Shown piece after piece: positions 55,643 through 64,000 of a stretch of 64,000 nucleotides of DNA (position 1 is the stretch's first letter; the number at the start of each line of letters is the position of its first letter). The position numbers and the translations under genes were made by a program. Location of the stretch: assembly GCA_963933055.1 (NCBI GenBank), contig CAWVSY010000015.1:1-64000 (forward strand), read 5' to 3'. A model generated the notes under the pieces. That model was not told where the DNA came from and ran no database searches. It worked only from the letters and a program-made list of their open reading frames with translations. The DNA is from Oleispira sp963933055 (GTDB lineage: Bacteria > Pseudomonadota > Gammaproteobacteria > Pseudomonadales > Oceanobacteraceae).

Positions 55643-56521
55643 ATGATTACGGGCAGTATTGTTGCGCTGGCAACACCTATGCACGATAACGGTGATGTTG
55701 ATTGGGAAAACTTGGATCGTTTGATCGAGTTTCACATAAAAGAAGGCACCGATTCTATCGTAGCGGTAGGCACTACAGGTGAATCTGCGACTCTGAATAC
55801 GAAAGAGCACTGCGCAGTCATGGATCGCGTGATCAAAACGGTTGCGGGTCGTATTCCTGTCATTGCTGGCACAGGTGCTAATTCAACCTCTGAAGCGATT
55901 GAATTGACTCAAGAAGCCAAGAATTTAGGCGCTGACGCCTGCTTGTTGGTTACTCCTTATTATAATAAGCCAACTCAAGAAGGCTTGTATCTTCATCATG
56001 AAGCAATTGCTAAAGCCGTTGATTTGGGTCAGATTCTTTATAATGTACCAGGTCGTACTGCGGTTGATATGCTGCCTGATACCATTGCGCGCATTGCTGA
56101 AATTGACCAAGTCGTTGGTATTAAAGAAGCGACCGGTGACCTTGTTCGTGCACAGCAAGTGATTGATTTAGTAGGCAATAAAATTGCCGTGTATTCTGGT
56201 GATGATGCAACCGCCTATCAGTTAATGTTGATGGGTGGGCACGGCAATATATCGGTGACTGCGAATGTATTGCCGAAGAAAATGGCTGAATTATGCCGTT
56301 TGTCTCTCGCGGGTAAAGCTGAAGAAGCTGAAGCATTAAATGCTGAGCTGATGGCGATGCACAATGTGATGTTCTCGGAATCAAACCCAATTCCTGTTAA
56401 GTGGGCTTTGCATCAGATGGGGCGCATGAGTGCCGGTATCCGGTTACCGTTGACGCCACTTGCTGAGCAATATCGTGATGGCTTACAAGAAGTATTAACC
56501 TCATTTGGTTTGGTGAAATAA
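55643..56521 (+). CDS. dapA: 4-hydroxy-tetrahydrodipicolinate synthase
   Basis: 292 residues from ATG 55643 (GGAG upstream), the same length as E. coli DapA. It condenses aspartate semialdehyde and pyruvate in lysine/diaminopimelate synthesis. The Schiff-base lysine is K161 (VGIKEATGD), with Tyr133 (ILYNVPGRT) and the GTTGE substrate loop in place. bamC follows after three bases. Confidence 0.97.
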   Translation: MITGSIVALATPMHDNGDVDWENLDRLIEFHIKEGTDSIVAVGTTGESATLNTKEHCAVMDRVIKTVAGRIPVIAGTGANSTSEAIELTQEAKNLGADACLLVTPYYNKPTQEGLYLHHEAIAKAVDLGQILYNVPGRTAVDMLPDTIARIAEIDQVVGIKEATGDLVRAQQVIDLVGNKIAVYSGDDATAYQLMLMGGHGNISVTANVLPKKMAELCRLSLAGKAEEAEALNAELMAMHNVMFSESNPIPVKWALHQMGRMSAGIRLPLTPLAEQYRDGLQEVLTSFGLVK

Positions 56522-56524
56522 TTG

Positions 56525-57232
56525 ATGTTACGCGCTGTATTTTTGTTATTGGTAACGAGCTTAACCGCTTGCAGTACTATTTTTGGTGATACCTTTAGTG
56601 ATAAAGCTAAAGGCTATCAAAAGGCTAAAGTCAGTGCTCAAATGCAGCAGCTTGATGGACAGCCAGAGCTTCCTATTCAGGATTTATTGGTGATTCCTGA
56701 ATTGAATGTTCAGCCGCAAGTCCATTCAGGAGTTGATGCGCAACGCGATAGTGATGATGAAGATGAAACGGATAAAGATTTTACGACACCTGCACCGCAG
56801 CAGTTATTAGCGCTTGAGGATGAGCAAGAAGTTGCTTCTTTATTGCAGAGTCAAAGTCAGGATCTTAATCCACGCTTGGAAAGAGACGGTGCGGGTACGC
56901 AGATATTGCGCTTAGATGGTCGTTTTGATTTTGCTTGGGCTGCGATTGCCGACGCTGTCGCTAAAACAGATTATACGCTTACAGATTTAAATCGCTCGAT
57001 AGGAACGTATTATATTTCTATCTTTGATCCAATGGCGGAAAAAGAAGAGAAAAGCTTTTGGGCTTGGCTTACTAATTCTAAAGAGCTTGGTGAAAATGTT
57101 GATTATTTATTAAAGCTGAATCGCTCTCGTATCGGTGTTTATCTATCTCTTCAAAGTGATACTGAAACCTTGGCCGATGATGAGTTGGCGGTGAAGGTAT
57201 TGGCTGATATTGAAAAAAATCTTGCGCAGTGA
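56525..57232 (+). CDS. bamC: Outer membrane assembly lipoprotein BamC, short form
   Basis: 235 residues from ATG 56525. Lipobox LTAC with Cys16. An acidic unstructured stretch (about 65-105) is followed by one helix-grip domain (about 125-235, LDGRFDFAWAAIADAVAKTDYTL). E. coli BamC has 344 residues with two such domains, so one is missing here. The position between dapA and an MBL hydrolase is the conserved BamC location. Its stop overlaps the next start. Confidence 0.82.
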   Translation: MLRAVFLLLVTSLTACSTIFGDTFSDKAKGYQKAKVSAQMQQLDGQPELPIQDLLVIPELNVQPQVHSGVDAQRDSDDEDETDKDFTTPAPQQLLALEDEQEVASLLQSQSQDLNPRLERDGAGTQILRLDGRFDFAWAAIADAVAKTDYTLTDLNRSIGTYYISIFDPMAEKEEKSFWAWLTNSKELGENVDYLLKLNRSRIGVYLSLQSDTETLADDELAVKVLADIEKNLAQ

Positions 57233-57999
57233 GATTTGCTTCATTAGGCAGTGGCAGTAAAGGTAATGCCACGGTTATCGACAGTAATAATACGCGTATA
57301 TTGATTGATTGCGGATTTAACCGCAAGCATACGCGCTTGCGCCTGCAAGAGCTTAGCTTAGAGTTGAGCGATATTGATGCTATTTTGGTTAGTCATGAGC
57401 ACAGTGATCATGCCAAAGGTGTGGTATTGGTTTGTGAGTCTATTAATAAGCCTTTTTATGCGACTTATGGCACGGCACGTTCTGCTGGCTGGTTAGATCA
57501 TCCTCTATGGCACTGCATTGATGGCAACCAATCTTTTAAGATAAATGATTTATCGATTCACGTTGTTGTTGTTCCCCACGATTCTCAAGAACCTGTTCAG
57601 TTTGTCGTTTCTGATGCTCAATATAAAGTTGGAGTCTTGTCAGACTTAGGTTCGTTAACGTCTCATGTTATTGATGCCTATCAGAATTGCCATGGTTTAC
57701 TTTTAGAAGCTAATCATGATTTGCAATTGCTTCAGCAGGGCCCTTATCCGCCCGCGCTAAAGCGTCGAGTTGCGGGTGATCATGGCCATTTAAATAACCA
57801 GCAGGCTGCCGAATTATTATCACGGCTATTATGGCCAGGCATTCAACATGTATTAGCCAGCCATATTAGCGATAAAAATAACAATCTTGAGTTGGTGCAA
57901 AAAGAATTTGCTCACGTTTTGGGTTGTGACTGGCAGGAGGTGGATGCCGCGATACAGGGAGAGAGCACAGGGTGGCGGCAGCTGACAAGTGCTGCCTGA
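57229..57999 (+). CDS. MBL-fold metallo-hydrolase (YycJ/WalJ-like)
   Basis: 256 residues from a GTG start that overlaps the bamC stop by four bases. The metal-binding motif is SHEHSDHAKG (HxHxDH), with later ligands likely in LLEANHD and GDHGHL, and a C-terminal ASHISDKNN. It is a putative phosphodiesterase/exonuclease-type hydrolase. It usually sits between bamC and purC in this group; purC is not next to it here. Confidence 0.88.
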   Translation: MRFASLGSGSKGNATVIDSNNTRILIDCGFNRKHTRLRLQELSLELSDIDAILVSHEHSDHAKGVVLVCESINKPFYATYGTARSAGWLDHPLWHCIDGNQSFKINDLSIHVVVVPHDSQEPVQFVVSDAQYKVGVLSDLGSLTSHVIDAYQNCHGLLLEANHDLQLLQQGPYPPALKRRVAGDHGHLNNQQAAELLSRLLWPGIQHVLASHISDKNNNLELVQKEFAHVLGCDWQEVDAAIQGESTGWRQLTSAA

Positions 58000-58224
58000 T
58001 AATTAATACGCAATCTAATGATAACTTCTTATTTTTAGCCTTCTTGCCGGTCCTTATTAGTAAATTATTTAATTCTGTAAAAAGTTCTGCTAAAAAGTGA
58101 TTTATTTCCAAAAAATGGTGGATGCTTGTTGAGTTTTGCCTGTAAAACGGGGCAAACTAGGGCTAGTGCTACAGTGCATCCTTTAAGTTTGATGATATTA
58201 ATAAGAATTATCCAAGGAAATACC

Positions 58225-58974
58225 ATGAAAAAACTATTAGCCAGCGCGATTATTGCCGCTACTCCAGTGATGGCTCAAGCCGATTTGCTGTTTACTGTTG
58301 ATGCGGGTGCTAGTGTTTGGAATGCAGAAATATCAGGTGAAGTGGATGATGATATTGACGTCGGTAATGATGGTTTAAACTTGGACTCTGAAAAAAATAA
58401 TGTATTTTTTGTCTCGTTTGAACATTCAGTCCCTGTTCTACCAAACTTTAAAATCAAAAAAACAGACTTGGATTTTACGGGCACGGGTACGGCTAACTAT
58501 GTTTTCTTAGATCAACCTTTTGTTGGTCAAACAGATACGCAGGTTGATTTATCGCATACGGATTTAACCTTATATTGGGGTGTGCCACTGCCGATCCCAT
58601 TCTTCGATATTAATTTTGGTTTAACGGCTCGTCAATTTGACGGTGTTATATTAGTTACTGATAAAACATCTGGAACCACTGAAAAAGAAGATCTTAATTT
58701 CACCATGCCAATGGGGTATTTGAACGTCGATTTTGATTCTCATTTTGGTGTGTATGCGCGCGCTGAACTGAATGCGATGTCTTATGATGGTAATGGCGTG
58801 ACAGATACTGAGTTTGCAATTGGTTATACGTTACCTGTTCCTGTGGTGGATATTAATCTTGAAGTGGGCCATCGTGCATTTAATGTTACAACCGATGAAG
58901 ATTCTATTGATATTGAAACGGATGTTGAAATGTCGGGTGTATTTGCGGGTTTGAGTCTTTCGGTTGGTTTGTGA
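58225..58974 (+). CDS. TIGR04219 family outer-membrane beta-barrel protein
   Basis: 249 residues from ATG 58225 (AAGGAAA upstream). A signal peptide ends at AQA. The mature protein starts DLLFTVDAGASVWNAEISG and is a series of alternating beta strands (SVPVLPNFKIKKTDLDF; LYWGVPLPIPFFDINFGL), ending in VFAGLSLSVGL. I recognise it as TIGR04219; no function is known. It is followed by a strong terminator and forms its own unit. Confidence 0.85.
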   Translation: MKKLLASAIIAATPVMAQADLLFTVDAGASVWNAEISGEVDDDIDVGNDGLNLDSEKNNVFFVSFEHSVPVLPNFKIKKTDLDFTGTGTANYVFLDQPFVGQTDTQVDLSHTDLTLYWGVPLPIPFFDINFGLTARQFDGVILVTDKTSGTTEKEDLNFTMPMGYLNVDFDSHFGVYARAELNAMSYDGNGVTDTEFAIGYTLPVPVVDINLEVGHRAFNVTTDEDSIDIETDVEMSGVFAGLSLSVGL

Positions 58975-59029
58975 TCCATAGCCTAGTTTGAGTACTGTTT
59001 TAGAAAGTGCTTCATAAATAAGTGATGCT

Positions 59030-59064
59030 AAAACCGCCAAGGCTTATCCTTGGCGGTTTTTTTT
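59030..59064. terminator. Terminator between convergent genes
   Basis: AAAACCGCCAAGG (59030-59042), 5-nt loop, CCTTGGCGGTTTT (59048-59060), then more T on the plus strand. The A-flank also gives a shorter T-run on the minus strand, so it may serve both genes. Confidence 0.92.
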
Positions 59065-59068
59065 ATGG

Positions 59069-59929
59069 CTATTCTTCCTCTCTTACAAACTTGGCTAGAA
59101 TCTTTCCTGTTTCACGATTTCCTACATAGATGCTGATCACTTCGGCGCGTACCGCGTGAGTTTGATGGCCCTGATAATTTATTGTGCTGTAACAGCGATC
59201 AGCAAGAGTGCAAAAACGCAGTCCTAATTGCACTTCTAAGGCCCGATTTTCGGTTTGGGCATGCGTAGTTTCGGGTGCTGCTTGCCATTTTATATCTTCA
59301 AATACTCCTGGTATCCACTGCCAGTCGCGATTCATCGACTTAAGTGCTGGATAGTTTTTGAAGTTTAAAACAGTTGCTACCCAACGATGGCCATTTTTCA
59401 TAAGTACTTCTTGGCCTAGGCGGTTTTTTTCTGAGTCTTGGTGCAGTGTAAATTCAACAACCGATTTTGCCGAGTGTCCTGGCGCGTAATCAGCCGCTTC
59501 ATCTGGAAACAAATCGCTATAGGGGCCGCTATTAGGCAGGCTGCGAATTCCTACAATATTAAAGGGGTGAAATCCTTTTTTATATTGATAGCGTGCAGCT
59601 TGTAGAGGGTAGTTTATATAATAGGTATTTTGTTGCTTGAGGTCGTCACGGGTTGCCAAACCTGCAAAGCGTTTGTCTTGCGAGCTAAATAAATTTTGTA
59701 CATTCTGTTCGGTTAAATAGGCTTTTGTCTGCCAATGTTTATCGGCATTCATTAATCGTGAATTCATTCTTTTTTTGCGTTCGTACGCTGCTTTTTGGGC
59801 TTGTTCGGCGGCGATGCGGGCTTGTTCTTGGGAAAGCAATTCAAGTCTCGCTAAATCTTCTTTTGAAGGGCCGCAGGCTGCTAAAAAAACAGTGCTTATG
59901 ATGATTGCCGCTTTGATTAGGGGGTTCAT
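59069..59929 (-). CDS. Predicted lipoprotein, unknown
   Basis: 286 residues. Lipobox LAAC (Cys19), then a charged helix (about 25-58, Ala/Gln/Glu/Arg-rich) and a globular domain (about 65-286) with aromatic clusters and two cysteines near the C-terminus (FCTLADRCYST) that could form a disulfide. It ends FVREEE. No family recognised. Single gene, convergent with the TIGR04219 gene. Confidence 0.7.
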   Translation of the reverse strand: MNPLIKAAIIISTVFLAACGPSKEDLARLELLSQEQARIAAEQAQKAAYERKKRMNSRLMNADKHWQTKAYLTEQNVQNLFSSQDKRFAGLATRDDLKQQNTYYINYPLQAARYQYKKGFHPFNIVGIRSLPNSGPYSDLFPDEAADYAPGHSAKSVVEFTLHQDSEKNRLGQEVLMKNGHRWVATVLNFKNYPALKSMNRDWQWIPGVFEDIKWQAAPETTHAQTENRALEVQLGLRFCTLADRCYSTINYQGHQTHAVRAEVISIYVGNRETGKILAKFVREEE

Positions 59930-60116
59930 AAATTTCCTATGTTCTTGTAATTATTGTCTGCATCTATTATTACTGAAAATTAAAAGTTTTTCGATGCCCG
60001 TTATTCGATGCGGGTTGTTCTATTACCCAATGGTATGAGTAGGTTGTCGTCTTGTTTTGTCTAGACAATGTTATTGTGGTGTGACAATCTAATAAAAAAT
60101 ATAAGAGTTTAAAAAT

Positions 60117-60332
60117 GTGAAGTATCTCTTTATCTGTGTCGCCTCGCTTTTGGTGTTGGTGTCTCTTTCTGCTTGTGAAAGCTCATTCTCCGACATGAAG
60201 GGTGGTGAGCTGAGGGAGCGCGCTTATCTTTGCTTGATTGCGACCGATCAGAGCACCGCTGAAATTCAAGTATGTAAAAACATTCAACGTGAATGCAAAC
60301 GCCGTCAAAAAGCAGGACAGTTTGACTGTTAG
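60117..60332 (+). CDS. Small lipoprotein, unknown
   Basis: 71 residues from a GTG start. The lipobox is LSAC (Cys20), after which the mature part has four more cysteines (LCLIA, VCKN, ECKRR, and the terminal DC). Four cysteines in about 50 residues suggest two disulfides in the periplasm. AAGAG lies upstream. A single gene; no known family. Confidence 0.65.
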   Translation: MKYLFICVASLLVLVSLSACESSFSDMKGGELRERAYLCLIATDQSTAEIQVCKNIQRECKRRQKAGQFDC

Positions 60333-60536
60333 AGTGACTGTTATATTGTTAGTCTTATCTGCAATGGCTTTGTAATCTGCATAAAACGTATTAATTATCT
60401 TATTAGCACTTGAAATTGTGACCTATGATGCCATATCCAATGTGGATGCTGTTCCATGATGGGATTTGTTAATTATATGGTGTAGTGTTACTGCGTTTAA
60501 AAATAACAAATTAAATATTACCACTGGGGAATTAAA

Positions 60537-61235
60537 ATGAATTTATTCAAACAAGTGCCTGTATTAGCAATGGGTGCTCTATTATTGGTTGGCTGTGGCC
60601 AGGAGAAAGAAGTGAAGTTAGAAACTCATGTTGATCAAGCAAGTTATGGTGTTGGTCTAAATATCGGTGAAAGCCTAGCCCGTGATGCGGTTGAATTGAA
60701 CGTTGATGCGATTGCTGCTGGTATCTCTGACGCATTGTCTGGTGCAGAGAAGCGTATCGATCAAGAAACTCTACAAGCGGCTTTCGAAAAAATTCGTGAA
60801 GAGCAAACGCGTAAGCAAGCTGCATTGAATGATGCTGCTGCTCAAGCAGGTATCGATTTCCTAGCTGAAAATGCTAAGAAAGAAGGTATTACTACTTTAG
60901 AGTCTGGTTTACAATATGAAGTAATTACGGCTGCTGCAGAAGCTGGCGCTAAGCCATCTGCAACAGATACAGTATCTGTTCATTACCATGGTACGTTAAC
61001 TGACGGTTCTGTTTTTGACAGCTCTGTTGAACGTGGTACTCCAGCTGAATTCCCAGTTAACCGCGTTATCGCTGGTTGGACTGAAGCACTTCAGTTGATG
61101 TCTGTTGGTGATAAGTGGAAACTTTATATCCCAGCTGATTTGGCTTACGGCGCACAAAGCCCAAGTCCTAAAATTCCAGCTAACTCTGCTTTAGTATTTG
61201 AAGTAGAATTATTGGAAGTTAAACAAGAAGGCTAA
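60537..61235 (+). CDS. FKBP-type peptidyl-prolyl isomerase (FkpA/Mip-like lipoprotein)
   Basis: 232 residues. Lipobox LVGC (Cys20), so outer-membrane or periplasm-anchored. The N-terminal helical dimer domain (about 30-115, ASYGVGLNIGESLARDA) is followed by an FKBP domain (about 130-228; VSVHYHGTLTDGSVFDSS, GWTEALQLMSVGDKWKLYIPADLAYG, LVFEVELLEV). Usual FkpA/Mip layout. It assists folding of envelope proteins. GGGGAATTAAA precedes the ATG. Confidence 0.93.
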   Translation: MNLFKQVPVLAMGALLLVGCGQEKEVKLETHVDQASYGVGLNIGESLARDAVELNVDAIAAGISDALSGAEKRIDQETLQAAFEKIREEQTRKQAALNDAAAQAGIDFLAENAKKEGITTLESGLQYEVITAAAEAGAKPSATDTVSVHYHGTLTDGSVFDSSVERGTPAEFPVNRVIAGWTEALQLMSVGDKWKLYIPADLAYGAQSPSPKIPANSALVFEVELLEVKQEG

Positions 61236-61289
61236 GCCTGCTGTTTATTTGATCGATTGAAGCATACCTTATGTGTCAATCGATTAAGT

Positions 61290-61329
61290 CCTAAGCGGGC
61301 TTCCCTCATATATGATGGATCCGCTTAGG
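61290..61329 (+). promoter_or_regulatory. Hairpin that covers the apeB ribosome binding site
   Basis: CCTAAGCGG (61290-61298) is complementary to CCGCTTAGG (61321-61329), loop 22 nt. The Shine-Dalgarno AGGA (61327-61330) for the gene at 61337 lies in the second arm. Another hairpin (ATCGATTGA 61252-61260 with TCAATCGAT 61276-61284) lies just upstream. No T-run follows either. Possible translational control; a -10-like TATGAT (61311-61316) in the loop is an alternative reading. Confidence 0.45.
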
Positions 61330-61336
61330 AATACTG

Positions 61337-62632
61337 ATGTCACAATCTCTCTCGTCTTTACCAGATTTTAACCAAGATCTGTTGGGTTTTTTACAAGCCA
61401 GTCCTACCCCTTTTCATGCAACGCAGTCCATGGCAGATACATTATTGTCAGCGGGTTATCGCGAATTATTTCAAGATCAAGCATGGTCGTTAGAAGAGCA
61501 AGCGGGATATTTTATTCGCCGCAATGATTCTTCGATTATCGCTTTTTGGTTAGCCGATAAATCTCAGCCATTGCGTTTGTTAGGGGCTCATACCGACAGC
61601 CCTTGTTTAAAAGTAAAACCGAATGCCAATATGACCGGCCAAGGCTATTTTCAGCTGGGTGTTGAGGTATATGGTGGCGTTTTGCTAGCACCTTGGTTTG
61701 ATCGTGATTTATCGTTAGCAGGGCGTGTGCATGCGCGTATTGATGGCAAAATTAAATCGGTCATGATTAACTTTGAGCGCGCGATTGCGACAGTTCCAAG
61801 TTTAGCGATTCACCTTGATCGTGAAGCGAATAGCTCCCGCACGATTAATAAGCAAACCGACTTGCCGCCAGTATTGGCTATTGTGGGTGAGAATAAACAA
61901 GATTTAAATACGATCCTGATGGCAGAGGTGCGCAAGCAGTTTGAGTCGGTTGAATCAATTTTAGATTACGAATTATTCTTTTATGATACTCAGCCGCCAG
62001 CGCTGATTGGTTTAGAAAATGAATTTATTGCCAGTGCGCGTTTGGATAACTTGTTGAGTTGTCATGTTGGTTTGCAGGCTTTATTAAGCTCAGGGTCTGG
62101 TCAGAATAAATTATTCATCTGTACCGATCATGAAGAGGTAGGTTCAGTAAGTGCCTGTGGTGCTCAGGGGCCTTTCTTAGAGCAAGCTATTGAGCGCATC
62201 TGGCCAAGTATTGAAGAGCGTAATCGTCTTATGGCGAACTCTTTGATGATCTCGGTAGATAACGCACACGCGATTCACCCTAATTATTTTGATAAGCATG
62301 ATGAAAATCATGGGCCGATCATCAATCAGGGCCCTGTTATTAAGGTGAATGCTAATCAGCGCTATGCTACCAATAGTTTTACTGCAGCGGTCTTTAAGCA
62401 GGTCTGTAACGACGTTGGTATTAAGTATCAATCGTTCGTCACGCGTACCGATTTAGGCTGCGGTAGCACGATTGGCCCAGCAATCGCTTCAAACCTGGGT
62501 GTGGATACGATTGATATCGGTGTGCCAACCTTTGGTATGCACTCGATTCGTGAACTTGCAGGCAGCGAGGACGCGCATGCTTTGGCTCAGGCATTGAAAC
62601 ACTTTTATGAGAAGTCGTCTTTGACGGAGTAA
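61337..62632 (+). CDS. apeB: M18 family aminopeptidase
   Basis: 431 residues. Two-metal aminopeptidase of the M18 (aspartyl aminopeptidase-like) family. The metal-site motifs are GAHTDSPCLKVKP, FICTDHEEVGS (Asp and Glu ligands), SVDNAHAIHPNY, and the C-terminal GMHSIRELAGSEDAHAL. It removes N-terminal residues from peptides in the cytoplasm. AGGA lies six bases before the ATG, inside a hairpin arm. Followed by a terminator. Confidence 0.95.
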   Translation: MSQSLSSLPDFNQDLLGFLQASPTPFHATQSMADTLLSAGYRELFQDQAWSLEEQAGYFIRRNDSSIIAFWLADKSQPLRLLGAHTDSPCLKVKPNANMTGQGYFQLGVEVYGGVLLAPWFDRDLSLAGRVHARIDGKIKSVMINFERAIATVPSLAIHLDREANSSRTINKQTDLPPVLAIVGENKQDLNTILMAEVRKQFESVESILDYELFFYDTQPPALIGLENEFIASARLDNLLSCHVGLQALLSSGSGQNKLFICTDHEEVGSVSACGAQGPFLEQAIERIWPSIEERNRLMANSLMISVDNAHAIHPNYFDKHDENHGPIINQGPVIKVNANQRYATNSFTAAVFKQVCNDVGIKYQSFVTRTDLGCGSTIGPAIASNLGVDTIDIGVPTFGMHSIRELAGSEDAHALAQALKHFYEKSSLTE

Positions 62633-62667
62633 TTCGTTAGCTGAAGATTTATTAAGGCATAATAAAC

Positions 62668-62701
62668 AAGCAGTTTACATCAGTCAGTAAGCTGCTTTTT
62701 T
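62668..62701 (+). terminator. Rho-independent terminator of apeB
   Basis: AAGCAGTTTAC (62668-62678) and GTAAGCTGCTT (62687-62697), one G-T pair, 8-nt loop, then a T-run to 62701. Confidence 0.88.
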
Positions 62702-62816
62702 TATTTGAATTGCGATGGATAAATTCTAGACGCAAAAAAATATAGCATTGATAGTAGTGCTAAATAAAAAATTATAAGGGGTATTTTAATATTTGAAATA
62801 GAGTATTTCGAAAGAA

Positions 62817-62840
62817 GACCATCTTAGATAAAAGATGGTC
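62817..62840 (-). terminator. Terminator of the tRNA-Asn/tRNA-Pro unit
   Basis: Minus-strand hairpin GACCATCTT with AAGATGGTC (arms 62832-62840 and 62817-62825), 6-nt loop, then T-rich TTCTTTC. The upstream arm contains the ACCA 3' end of tRNA-Pro. Confidence 0.75.
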
Positions 62841-62912
62841 GGGATAGAGAGATTCGAACTCCCGACATCCTGCTCCCAAAGCAGGCGCGCTACCAGACTG
62901 CGCTATATCCCG
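62836..62912 (-). tRNA. tRNA-Pro (UGG)
   Basis: 77 nt including CCA. Acceptor CGGGATA pairs with TATCCCG; D-arm AGCGCAGTCTGGTAGCGC; anticodon loop TTTGGGA with TGG; T-arm GTTCGAATC. Downstream of tRNA-Asn in the same unit. Confidence 0.96.
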
Positions 62913-62953
62913 AACATGTTGCAAGCAATACCAAATCATTACAAAGTAATAAA

Positions 62954-63029
62954 TGGCTCCCTGAGCTGGACTTGAACCAGCGACCAATAGATTAACAGTC
63001 TACTGCTCTACCAACTGAGCTATCAGGGA
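62954..63029 (-). tRNA. tRNA-Asn (GUU)
   Basis: 76 nt including CCA. Acceptor TCCCTGA pairs with TCAGGGA; D-arm AGCTCAGTTGGTAGAGCA; anticodon loop CTGTTAA with GTT; T-arm GTTCAAGTC. First in the two-tRNA unit. Confidence 0.96.
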
Positions 63030-63049
63030 ATGTCTTGGCAACGGAGCGC

Positions 63050-63078
63050 ATAATACGTAGCAGACGCTCAGCTGTCAA
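63050..63078 (-). promoter_or_regulatory. Strong promoter of the tRNA-Asn/tRNA-Pro unit
   Basis: On the minus strand TTGACA (63073-63078), exactly 17 bp, TATTAT (63050-63055), then a GC-rich discriminator (GCGCTCC) typical of stringently controlled stable-RNA promoters. Confidence 0.85.
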
Positions 63079-63174
63079 CACTTTTTAAAATAAAATCTGT
63101 AATTAATTCAATTGCTTACAGATTTTATTCAAAACGGCTAAAAATTAACCGAATAGTTACTTATTTAACCAAAA

Positions 63175-64000
63175 TTAACCTTTCATCAACGCTAATAATT
63201 CAGCCGTTTTAATTTCCATGAGTTTTTGATCACCACGGCTTTCAACATTTAAGCGTACAACAGGCTCAGTATTTGATGCGCGTAAGTTAAAGCGCCATTC
63301 ACCAAAGTTCATGCTTAAACCGTCGGTATGATCAATCTCAGCGCCAGTATCCGCATAATGTGCTTCTACTTTCACTAAAGTTGCTGGAGCATCCTCTAAA
63401 ACGCTGTTGATCTCGCCAGAGCAAGGGAAGCGTGCCATACGCTCTTCAACCAACTGAGTTAACGACTTACCAGACTTACTGATCAATTCAACCACAAGCA
63501 ACCAAGGAATCATGCCGCTGTCGCAATAGAAGAAATCTTTAAAATAATGGTGAGCACTCATCTCGCCACCATAAATAGAATCTTCTAAACGCATACGCTC
63601 TTTAATAAACGCATGGCCGGTTTTACTCTGAATGGCTTTACCACCAGCGGCTTCAGCCATTTCGATGGTATTCCAGGTTAAGCGAGGGTCGTGAACAATG
63701 CTCGCGCCTGGATTTTTCAATAAGGCCGCTTCTGCCAATAGACCTACGATGTAGTAGCCTTCAATAAAGGTACCTTTATCGTCGAAAAAGAAACAGCGGT
63801 CAAAATCGCCATCCCAAGCGATGCCTAAATCAGCACCGGAATCGGCAATTGCTTTAATCGTAGGCGCGCGGTTTTCTTCTAATAACGGATTTGGAACACC
63901 GTGTGGGAAGTTACCATCTTGTTCGTGATGAACTTTAACCCACTCAATTGGTAAGAAAGGCTCAATTGCATCAAGGGCAAGACCTGCGCCACCGTTACCG
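63175..64000 (-). CDS. Phosphomannomutase/phosphoglucomutase, C-terminal part
   Basis: About 275 residues; the gene starts beyond the right edge, so the active-site serine loop is not visible. The metal-binding loop [17 protein letters not shown] is present, with [14 protein letters not shown] and the sugar-binding [19 protein letters not shown]. The C-terminal domain has the phosphate-binding [16 protein letters not shown]. It belongs to the AlgC/ManB/CpsG group, which makes mannose-1-P or glucose-1-P for surface polysaccharides. The start near 63738 seen in isolation is only an internal methionine. Confidence 0.95.
   Translation of the reverse strand, partial: GNGGAGLALDAIEPFLPIEWVKVHHEQDGNFPHGVPNPLLEENRAPTIKAIADSGADLGIAWDGDFDRCFFFDDKGTFIEGYYIVGLLAEAALLKNPGASIVHDPRLTWNTIEMAEAAGGKAIQSKTGHAFIKERMRLEDSIYGGEMSAHHYFKDFFYCDSGMIPWLLVVELISKSGKSLTQLVEERMARFPCSGEINSVLEDAPATLVKVEAHYADTGAEIDHTDGLSMNFGEWRFNLRASNTEPVVRLNVESRGDQKLMEIKTAELLALMKG

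Overview
The window reads as ordinary chromosome from a marine-type gammaproteobacterium. Evidence is the gene set and order (ruvCAB next to tolQRAB-pal-cpoB and tRNA-Lys; dapA-bamC-MBL hydrolase beside perM and bepA; TIGR03546/TIGR03545 pair), the moderately low GC content by eye, and Pseudomonas-like proteins (hom, thrC, gcvTHP). An Oceanospirillales-like host such as the Oleispira/Bermanella/Thalassolituus group is my inference; there is no 16S gene here to prove it. I see no prophage, insertion sequence, CRISPR array or integrative element.

Layout. 1-2126 (minus): glycine cleavage genes gcvT, gcvH and the start of gcvP. 2384-7324: a TetR repressor divergent from an RND efflux pair, with two operator-like palindromes lying on the two -35 boxes. 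7357-10103 (minus): an unknown membrane protein, a crotonase-family enzyme and a GcvR-like double-ACT regulator. 10313-13048: hom-thrC. 13276-15118: a secreted beta-barrel-like protein and a secreted ATP-dependent DNA ligase. 15199-19347 (minus): a second RND pump with its adaptor. 19586-23378: a DMT exporter, the TIGR03546/TIGR03545 pair and a small secreted protein. 23473-25722: recJ and a methyltransferase-like membrane protein. 25775-28096: a RetSat/CrtI-like flavoprotein divergent from a PadR regulator, with two matching palindromes between them. 28208-29355: a diguanylate cyclase split by a frameshift. 29385-38238 (minus): YaeQ, Pit phosphate transporter, DUF4442 hotdog protein, GNAT, a chemoreceptor, a HEAT-repeat protein with a vitellogenin-like layout, and a cysteine-rich secreted protein.

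38686-43639: clpB behind a heat-shock (sigma-32) promoter, a response-regulator diguanylate cyclase with two decayed phosphorelay domains, and a small TPR protein behind a Fur box. 43738-50956: ruvC-ruvA-ruvB, then tolQ-tolR-tolA-tolB-pal-cpoB. 51077-51360: two tRNA-Lys genes. 51517-62632: nadA, bepA, a TusA-like protein, perM, dapA, bamC, an MBL hydrolase, a TIGR04219 outer-membrane protein, two unknown lipoproteins, an FKBP isomerase and an M18 aminopeptidase. 62836-63029 (minus): tRNA-Asn and tRNA-Pro. The window ends inside a phosphomannomutase/phosphoglucomutase gene.

Much of the window serves the cell envelope: Tol-Pal, BepA, BamC, two RND pumps, several lipoproteins and predicted barrels. 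The most unusual parts are the HEAT/vitellogenin-like plus cysteine-rich secreted pair (34882-38238), the secreted DNA ligase, the frameshifted cyclase, and several compact regulatory sites (TetR, PadR, Fur, sigma-32, and a hairpin that covers a ribosome binding site).
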